DNA of 40,957 nucleotides from the NCBI GenBank assembly GCA_002811645.1, contig PDIP01000093.1, forward strand, positions 18,700 to 59,656. Reading direction: 5' to 3'. Position 1 is the first letter of the stretch; each line of letters begins with the position of its first letter. This DNA comes from Corallochytrium limacisporum. Taxonomy: Eukaryota > Opisthokonta. Shown here piece by piece: positions 27,640 to 37,100 of the stretch. Made by a program: the position numbers and the translations under genes. The notes beneath the pieces were generated by a model. That model was not told the DNA's origin and made no database searches. It saw nothing but the letters and a program-made list of their open reading frames with translations.

Positions 27640-30600
27640 AGGATGATTGAGTGACTACGCATGTCATGAACAGGTCTATACGCACCCAATGAGCAATTAC
27701 ACATCCATGTACATAATACTCATCTCTGTCTCAATATCGAAACGATTGAGATATCTGCTCTATGGCGAGTGGAAGTTAGCCCAGTTTGTCCCAGATTCTC
27801 ACTAGCGTATCCATGCCTCGATTCACATGGTCAATGAGAGGCGATCGTAAGGCCAAGACCCAGCAAAAAGAAGAGGGCAACCCGCCCGAGGGGTTGGGGG
27901 TTGGGGGGAGGATGCATCAGGAAGGGAGGCCATTGAGTAGCGAGGAAGAGAATTTGCAAGGCCGCTCAAATCATCATGCCCCGACGACAGTGAATCGCGA
28001 TCTCCTCGCTTTCGTAGCAAACGACCTCCATTTGCATGTGACTGGTCTGGTCCTGGGTGTGTATGTGTGCATAAAACCTAGGTATGTCCTCCATCTAGCA
28101 CATAAGTATTGTTCGTGCACGTTGTTTGGTAACAATGTTTACAATCGATAACATAGAATATTCGTTCTTCGGCAATCTCGGGTTATCGTGATCACCCCGC
28201 CCATTCCAACAGGTTCTCAATATCGAGCGGATGCGAAGTAAGACGCACAAAGCCGATGAACACATCTATCCGCATCCCTCCAGCAGCCATAGTCTCAGCG
28301 ACACCAGCGTGCATTGTAGGGCGTGTGCTTTGCCTTGTGTGGGATGACATACTCATCAGTGGCTGGTCCTCATGCAAGCGCACCCCTTCAAGTGGTAGAG
28401 ATACCAGCTGTCAACAATTAAAAATGGGCTCCTTCGGAGTTTTACTGGACCTTCGCGATGTCCAAGACATATTAACGTCTGGATAGGACACACTGGTCAA
28501 CCCACAAGATTTATGTAACTGCAGAAGTCATTGGACGATGCGCGATGATGATATGATGGTGGCCCGCGAGCACCACCGTCCTTCCCTTTCTGCTGCCCGC
28601 CTGCCTATTCTGAGAAACCCGCCTCCTTGGTTTTGGCAAACTCGTCCTCCTATCCGTCCGGACAGGGTGGCAGTTCTTGCCAGATCTGATAGTTAATGTA
28701 TGGCACCTACACAGGGGAAGAAAAAGGAAGGCAAACCAAAGGGGAGACGGAGCCGGTGACGCAAAATCGACGTCCTGCGGTGTAAACCCGGAAAAGGGGC
28801 TCCTCCTCCGTCTCGCTCAGTAGGCCCCCCCCCCCCAGGGGGAGAGGAGGCCAACTCACCGCACTGTGGTAATATACCCATAGCTTTACTATAAATAAAT
28901 CCGTCTCGCATCTTCGTCTCTCTGCCCGCGGAGAAGGAGTGTTGAGTGAATACGCGTGTGTTGCCGTGTGAGTCCTCCCTCTTTTTCTTTCCCCATTTTT
29001 TTTTCCAGTCCCAACCTTTCTTTCTCCCCTCCGGGCCCGCACAGATTCTCATCTTTCTGTTCTCTCCTTTTTTTTTTCTTGTTGTTTCGTGCCCGATGGT
29101 GGAACTGTGGTGTCGGGGAGGGGGGGGTGATTTCACTTGGCACCTGTGGTAGTGAAGGAGAAAGGCCTCCCGTGCCCCCCTCCCCCTTTTCCCGGGGTTG
29201 GGAGAGAGGGAGGGGGGTTCAGAGACAAAGATCGAGGAGAATTAAGGAACAAAGGAAGAAGTCAGACAGCTAGTAAAATGAAAAACTACTACATTAGTGC
29301 TAAGTTAGTGACTATTAGTAGAGAGAGAGAGAGAAATAGAAAAGGAGGGACAATTACCGCACCTTGATCGCCCCCATCGCGGCCGCATCAGACGTCACCG
29401 CACCAGCTTAACAATTTTTCAGATAATTCTTCTTTTGGTTTAGGCAGATGGACAATAAGAAGAATTCCGGCTACACCCAAGAGAGTCGAGGATCAAGCCT
29501 TTACCAGTGATGAAATGAATCGGTATTCATGCGCAGGATACCCAGATCCGAAGGGGTAGTCTGCCCGTTGTGTTATGACCGAAACGGGCAAGAAGGATTA
29601 AGAGAGTGGGTAGATTATTCTGGGTATGGTGGTGAAATGACAAGGCGGAGCATGGCGAAGAGTGAGAGAGGCCGCCACGGGGCAAGGCAAAACAAACGGG
29701 GCACCATGGAGAACAGAGAGCATGCATCCAAACCAGCACACGGTATTGGAGCGTGGTCGCGGTAACAGATCTATAGAGAATGTGTTTAACACCCCCCCCC
29801 CTTCCCCTTCCTCTTCCTTCATTCCGAAAACGGCGATGGTTTCAGTCGTTGCCACACCATTGAGAGAGAAAAGAAAAGAGACAGAGCCACATCGCGGACG
29901 ACGTGCCCAGCCCTCTCCACCACCTGCCCGTGCCTACTTCAGACACAAACCCTTTGGTCCATACAGTCTCTATAGAAACCGCTGAGGAGCCATACAATAC
30001 TTGTCTTAGTGTGTAAGCACGGAACCAAAACCAACAAAAAACCGCCAAGCGCATTTCCCGGTGTTTGGGGGTTGGCGGGCTGGTTGGTAGGCGGTTTCGT
30101 TACCCATTCTCCCTTGGTTCGTCTGTGAATCTTCTGTTGGTGGTGAGTGGGCACCAAAGGGGATGGCGAGCATGGTGGACCGCTTTTTTGAAACTGGGCA
30201 GGTGCATTTAACACCCCCACACAGGCGGCCTCTGTGTGCTCTGGTACCTTTTGCTCCCGTCCCCCGTGCCTGTACCGGTCGTCGTCGTGCTCTGTGCATG
30301 CGCGCTCCCTGGTAGCCGTCCTCCTTCTCTCCGGGGAGAGTGCCCAGTGGTGCGAGGGTGCGCGCATCTGCGATAATCTACCCAAAGGATGCAATTGATA
30401 AGTTGCTCACCGTAAACATTGAGGTTAAGAGGTTGCTGGTGGTAGTGATCGGCCGGAGGAAGTGCATACAGAACGAACAACTTGCCACACGGTCACCACC
30501 ACCACCACCACTGAACTACTCACCACCAATCTTGGGGGTAGTGCGTGTGTACCTGGCGAGCCGCTCCCTTTATTAAAATGTTGTGTTGCAGAAGAATTAT

Positions 30601-33078
30601 GTGTCCTCTCTCATTAACATTCCGGGAAAACACAGGAAAAGAAAGTCCCAAAGGGGGGGGGGTCGGGACAAGTGTCGTTGAGAAAACTGTTACCTCAAGA
30701 ACACAGCAGAAAAATTGTACGCTGCACCCACTGCAGTGTTTGGATCTGGTTGTGTGGTTAAAGGGAACGGGTAGTGGATTAGGAGGTAAGGAACCGATCA
30801 ATCGGCCAAGCCAACAAAGTTTTTTTTAACGAACATCGAAGTAAGAGGAAAAATTATGAACATGTGGTGCAGTGAAGAGAAGTCAAAAAATGGTCCTGGG
30901 CAGTGGGAGAAGACTCCGCCGGGGTTGCAATTTTTCTGTTGTTCCCAAAGCAAAAACCGCTGGCGTCGGTCTCCCTCTTCACACCGGGTCCCCGCCGCAA
31001 CGGTCTGGAGCAAGTTTTTTTTTTTCGGCCAATTTTTTCGCTGGGATGTGCGCGCGGCGGTGTTGGCGGTGTGGGTGGTGGTGCGGGTGTCCCGTAAGCA
31101 AGGCAACTGTCAAAAGAGTCCCCCCCAGGGAAAAGAAGGGCCAAAGAGAGTGAGGCCCTGCGGACTACCCTCCCCGAAGGGGGGAGGGGAGAGTTAAAAA
31201 AATGTTGGACCATAAGGAGCGGCGCGATGCCGCATCATTCTTCGCACACCGACGCAGCAAGCAGAGAGTAGAGGAGATCACGTTCCTTTTTCCACCGCAA
31301 CAGAAGACGCATTCTATCTCCTTATCTACAACACGGTTCGTTGTATGATGTAGGTTGATTCTATAATAAATGTTCCTACAAAAAGTCGGAAAAGTCTCCT
31401 GATGTAGTATTGTGCAAAGGAGTGCGTCGTCAAACGGCAGAATTTGGCAATGGTTGACCGGTGGAGTGCACACACTGTCCGTTCGCCAGTATTTGATCCT
31501 AACCTAATTTGGTTCTGGTTATGCCCATTTCAGATATTGTGGTACATTTAGTATGGATAAGTGATGCTACTCGTGATAGCAAACAGCGTGCTAGCACGAC
31601 AAGAGGAAGAGACGTCCGACATATGAGAGGAAAGAAATTTCTCCCCCAGGCGAGATTACTGGAAAGTTAAAGGAAAGAACACCATATATTTATTATATAA
31701 ATAGAATCCTGTCAGGGCCACGCAAGGGCTGAGCAGAGTACCGATTCGCTTGAAGGTGATGCCTTGCATGGAGCAAAATATTTTATCACATAATATCCTA
31801 CACTCAGAGTATATCCTAGACTAGCTCACACTCACATGGAGGAGGAGCTTCATCGGTCTCCCTGGTAGGGTATGTATGTACTACCGCGTCTTCCCTGGTC
31901 TGCCTCCCCACAACACACCGCCCCCCCACAACACACCCCCCCCCCCCCCGGCGCGGGAGGGTGGCAGTCGTCTCTTACTGTTCAACACATTCCGCCGGTG
32001 GGTTTTTTAACAGGAGTGATCGATTTCCCTGCAGACCTATTCTCCGCTCGCGTGCTCTGGGGCTCAATATCTTCTGCGTATTTGGTGGCCCTCGCGGGTC
32101 TCTTGCACGCCGCCATCTCCTGCGTCCGCTTACCCCGCTTCCCTCCGCTCCAACTTTCTCAAGACTTCTCCGTTTCCTGGCCTTATTTTTCTTCCGCCAA
32201 TTTATGCATTTGCCTCTCTATGGCTTTTTCCAGGAAATCCGTTGGAGTTACCCTTCCCGAAGTGCCAGGTAGAGGAGATTATATTTTTTTGGATGAGTCT
32301 TTCAAAAAAAAATTATGAAACTCTGGTCGTGACGCAAAGACAGCAACCCACTTCCTCCCCGGTATTGAAAACCCACCGCTTCCCCTCCCCCTCCCCCTCC
32401 CCCCGCGCAACTCGAAAATTACAGCGCAAGCAAGCAGCGGGCGCCAAGGCAGATAAAAGAGGGCTGGTACTGGAAACCGGCCCACGATTGCTGTCCGCAA
32501 GAGCGCTATTATATCTCAACCAACACCCTTTTTTCTTCTTCTTCGGTTTGAACAGGGATAGGGCTTGGGTTTGAGTGTTGAACACCCCCTGCTCTCTCCT
32601 TCCCCCCGCTACGCTTCACCCATCGCACCCCTCTCTATCAGGAACATTCGTCTTCTCCGTCGACAACAGTTTCCTTTTTTTGGCCTGCGCGGCCCCGAGT
32701 TGGGTCTCGGAATGGCGGGCCACCCAAAAAAGGGGGGCCCAAAAAGGGGGGGCACCGACCACCGTGGGTCCAAAGCAACAGCGAGGCGGGAGGCAGTGAC
32801 AGGGATGGTCATCGCGCCAAGCCCGGACGAAGTAACTTCGCAGAATCAGAATTGACAGGTCCCGTGATTTTTGCTAGTGTTATTCTTAGTATTGAATGAA
32901 TTTGAATTTGCGTCGAAAAGTTGTCATATTGCCGCAGCAGGTGTGGTCAAATGCCGCGCGACGAACGTCAACGGCGCGGAAGGACATCTTAAGACGATGA
33001 ATGCGTTTCATGGAGCGAGGGGGTAAGGGACTGGAATGGGACCGAACCACCCCCATTGACACGGCCAGTTCACAACAC

Positions 33079-33081
33079 AGA

Positions 33082-33115
<34 letters not shown>
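33079..33115. repeat. GA dinucleotide tract
   Basis: About 18 AG units with one TA interruption at 33095-33097, in the gene-free block upstream of DIP2. Confidence 0.9.
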
Positions 33116-33411
33116 AAAGATTAGAAAACAGAGTTAGCGAGACAAATTAAGAAAAAAACCTAGACAAAGACTTTTTAATTGAGAACTTAGCAAGCAGGGG
33201 CGATTGGACCCTCAGATTGTTTCACTGCCAAAAGGAATGCTCGACAGAACCGGGGTGGGGTGGGGTGTGTCTGGAACCCCCTCCTTCCCGCCGCTTCCTC
33301 CTCCACCTCCCCCCGTCTCTCTTGTCGATGTTCTCGCTCTCCCCAGGCGGGGGTGGGGTGGCCCAGATTACCCTCTCTCCTTCCCCTCTGCACCACCCCA
33401 CCCCACCTCAC

Positions 33412-33435
33412 TCACTCTCTCTCTCTCTCTCTCTC
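33412..33435. repeat. CT dinucleotide tract followed by poly-T
   Basis: About 12 CT units followed by a T run to about 33445. It is complementary to the GA tract 300 bases upstream, so a single transcript through both could pair. Confidence 0.9.
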
Positions 33436-34040
33436 TTTTTTTTTTCTTTCCGGCCGCTGCTGTTGCGAAGAGGAGAACCAGAAAGAAACGAAGAGAACGT
33501 TTTCTCCCTCTTACCGGTGCAATGCTGACACTCGGGGTGTTGGTGCGCCATATTTTTTTTTTTTTGGTCGGGGGCGGCCCCGGAGAGGGCTGTGTATGTG
33601 AGCGTGCTCATGGTCTCGGTTGTGAAAGTTGGAAATGCCAAAGGGGAAATAGGAAGTCTCAAGCAAGAACCGCAAAACACGAATATGCCAGGACCGGTTT
33701 ATGAACTGCTTTTCTGAACATGGAGCATGTATGCTGAAAAAATAATGTTTCGGGAATGTGGAACTCAGCGCCCTGGTCGACGAGTCCAAGTTTTCGGATC
33801 CTCATACGTGAGCAGGACATATCGGTGAAGATAAGCTATTTTGGTCATCGCTACCGAAAATATAGACTGTGGTGAAGTCAGAACCTGAATACAGCATAGG
33901 GCAACGGGACGAAAGAATATTGAAGTCCAAAATAAAGACGGACAAGGAGGACCGAGAGGAAGAAAACCCGAAAAACAATACACGGGAATGATAACAAACC
34001 ACTAAGACGCCCGACGACCACTATGTGACAAGACATAATT

Positions 34041-34065
34041 CGATATCTTCTATATTTGTTCACAG
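34041..34065 (+). other. Possible splice acceptor of a 5' leader intron of DIP2
   Basis: A T-rich tract ending in TTGTTCACAG (34056-34065) makes a strong acceptor match 90 bases before the DIP2 start codon. Candidate donors (GTGAGT near 28966 and 30141; GTAAGG near 30785) exist upstream, but none can be chosen from sequence alone. Confidence 0.3.
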
Positions 34066-34155
34066 GGATACTCTCAGGGAGATAAAAAAAGTTAACTTAG
34101 GGAAGAAAAACACCACGGTTTCTTCAAATCAACAGCAACCATACCCGGGAAAAAC

Positions 34156-37100
34156 ATGACCGAGGGCAACGGCAGCGTCTGGCGTGGCGACAAGCCGTTG
34201 ACTCCCTCCGCAGACCTCGACAATGACGCGAGTGAACCTATTTACGAAAACAACAGTTTGCGGGATACAATCCGAGCCACACGCATCACACCAGATACAC
34301 CAAAGGTACGGAATATAAGCGACGATATCGATGAAAGCCCGTACGAAAATGTGAGCTCCGTCGGCGGTACCCTGCGCCAGCCATACAAGGAGACCAACAA
34401 GAGCCGCAGATCCACCACGGGATCCACAGACAGCTCGAGCCACACGTTTGTGCCAGCAGAGGTCATGTACACGGCGGGGAGACAAAGGCAACCCCTCCCG
34501 GAGACACCGGACGATGCCGCGGGTGAGGCAGCACTCAAGGGTTTGGAAAACAAGATCCTCGCACAGTCGAATTCCAGGACAATAGATTCTCTTGCGTCCT
34601 TTGACGACGGATATGTGGAGGCGCTGAGCGCGAACGACATTGTCCGTCCGGCACGGAGTAAGGACTTGTTCCTCAAGGAGGGCGAAGACCCGATCTATGA
34701 GTATATCTCCACGAAGTACGGCGGCGGCCATCGCGCGACACTGCGGATTCTGCAGGACGACCAGGATAGCGAGGATCCGTACTCGAATGCGTCCAGTGTG
34801 GCAGGCACTCTGCGCTCGAATCGGCGGACCAGGAACAATCGCACGCAACGCAGTGATGAGAACAATGGAGGCGACAGCAACAACATCAGCAACGGCAGTG
34901 GCGGCAGCGAGAACGACAAACGCGAAAGTTTGGAAGAAATCCGGTCACCAATGGACAACCTGGCACTGGCTATGAAGAGCGTGTCCAAGGGCAAGACAGC
35001 GCACCGCACGTACAACCCGGAGTTGCCGGAACGTCTGATCAAGGCCTCCAGCCGCAGTCCGGTGCTACCCGAGCGCAACTCTGCGCAGAACCGCAGTCTG
35101 ACGGATCTGATAAGGAGCAACAGCCCTGCGGAGGGTGTGAGTTTCAGCCGCAGGCGGGAGACGGTGAGTCTGCCAAATCAACAGCGCATTTTGCAGGAGA
35201 TGGAACCCGTACAGATGCTTTTTAATCGGGAACACAAGCGCTTTGGGACAGATCCGCTCTTCCAGGTGCTCACTTCGGGCAGCAAAGACCTCTCAGGTAA
35301 GGAATACAATGCAGCCAAGATGACTAAGCTGGTGCGTAAGGTTGTGTCCAAGATCCTGGACGCGGGCCGTCCCCAGGAGAACGAATTGATTGTGATCCTC
35401 CTGGACCGCACAGAGGAGAGTGAAATGCTGTGGATGGCTGCCTTCCTGGCTTGCCAGTACCTCGGCATCACGCCGGTAGTATTCGACACCCCGGACGAGG
35501 TCTGCAGTGTGAAGACGAAGGCTCTGCTGGACCTCCTGACGACGTACAATGTTCGCACCTTTTTGACACAGTCGAGCGTGACCAAGCGGTACACGACTCT
35601 GCGCGGATCTTCATCGAGTGATATTCGCCGGTCCTCGCAGGACTTTAAGAAGCTGCTGCAAAGTGAGGACCAGGTACTCCTTGATGAGGCACGGTATCTC
35701 TGGCAGATGATGCTGGCGGGTAAAATGATTCTTTTGGACAATCTGAAAAGCCCATCCAGTCGGTTGCAGGGAATGGTGGACTTTGCTGTGTTGCAGCCCG
35801 TCCGGGACCGGACCTCATTCCTCATGCCCTCAGACGGCGTTGAGTACAAGGGAATGCTACGCCTGGTCAGCTACAGCCGTGGAGCATACACGCATTCCAG
35901 TTTGACACTGAGCAAGGCTCTGAGGACTGACAACAGCAGTGTCATTATCAACCTCTTGCCCAGCAAGACGCCTGTCGGCTTTTGGATCAACATAGGCCTC
36001 ACACTGGTGGAAGGCAATCGCACATATCCCCTGGGTGAGACTCATCGCAGTGCCGCCGAACTGTTGAATCTGATGACGCAGAGCGGTTGCACTCACCTGA
36101 TCGCTACCCACGAGGCACTCGTGGACATCGCAGTCGGGCTCGGTGACATTAAGCAGAGCAAGCGCAAGTTCAATCTGTCTGCCATTCAGCAAGTGATCAT
36201 TCCCGTGGAAGGACGGGTCCGCCGCGGCATGGGTAAACTTTTCATTGATGCCTTGAAGGCCTACGGTCTGTCATCCACCGTCATCTGTCCGGTCCTTTGT
36301 ACCGCAGAGTGCGGAATCATTTCCATCGGCACAGTGCCCAACGAAATGAAGCCCATGGCCATCTCCTTGCACAGTCTGCAGGAGGGTGTCGTGCGCCTCA
36401 TCGAGGATAACAGCAACACCCCGCGCGGCAACGGAGAGGAAGTTACCACTCTGTTTGACTGCGGTGAGATTGCGCCAGGTGTGTCAATTACCGTCGTGGA
36501 TGGGGATGACCAACAGCCGCTGCCAGAAGGTCGGTGCGGTGTGGTATGCGTGCGAACTTTGGGCAGTGGCCAGGCATACCATTTACAAGAGATTGAGAGC
36601 CAACGCTTCTTTAAGCGCCGGTTGTTCAACGAAAATGCAATGGACACGGGCAGCACCCTGGGATCCAGCCCGAGACGCACCGGCCTCGGAGCCACAGCCA
36701 CACACCGCCAGACCTCGACGTCGTCCATCGGTTTGGGGCACCTCACGAAAGCACCGCTGTACAATGTGAGCAATTTAGAAGGCTTTGTGTGGAACCAACG
36801 CCTCTACGTTGTGGGCAGGAAGCAACACGCGTTCACGCTCGAGCGTCGGAGGCACTACAATGAGGACATTTTGGACGCAATCAACCAGTTGGTCGACTCT
36901 GTGCGTATGTGCGCGGACAACAAAGTCATTACTTTTGCTGTCAAGCTTCACGGCCTTCGCCAACCCTGTCTCCTGGCTGAGACTCCGACTGATGCGGAGA
37001 ACGACGAAGTCGCTCGGTGGATGTGGCGCGTTGTACAGACTATCTCACAGCGGAATCGCCTAACTCTGCTGCTGGCCGCTACCTGCCCGCCCGGTGCGCT

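Larger units (their letters stand above)
27640..34155. other. 6.5 kb stretch without a recognisable gene, rich in homopolymers and simple repeats
   Basis: Apart from short frames on both strands with low-complexity content, nothing codes convincingly here. The stretch holds many C, G, T and A runs of eight or more bases (for example near 28827, 29791, 30653, 31935, 33549), GA tracts (29321-29333, 33079-33115), a CT tract (33412-33435) and a short tandem repeat of CCCAAAAAGGGGGG type at 32723-32753. A good splice acceptor lies just upstream of the DIP2 start. The block may be a long promoter or leader intron of DIP2, a non-coding RNA locus, or contain small spliced genes that cannot be seen by eye. 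No tRNA or spliceosomal RNA was recognised. Confidence 0.5.

Noticed and set aside
28889-29273. Phe/Ser/Pro-rich and Lys/Arg-rich frames around 29 kb
   Set aside because: They arise from poly-T, poly-C and GA tracts read in different frames.
34129-34848. Minus-strand frame of 239 codons opposite the DIP2 N-terminus
   Set aside because: It mirrors the low-complexity DIP2 coding sequence and has no recognisable domain.
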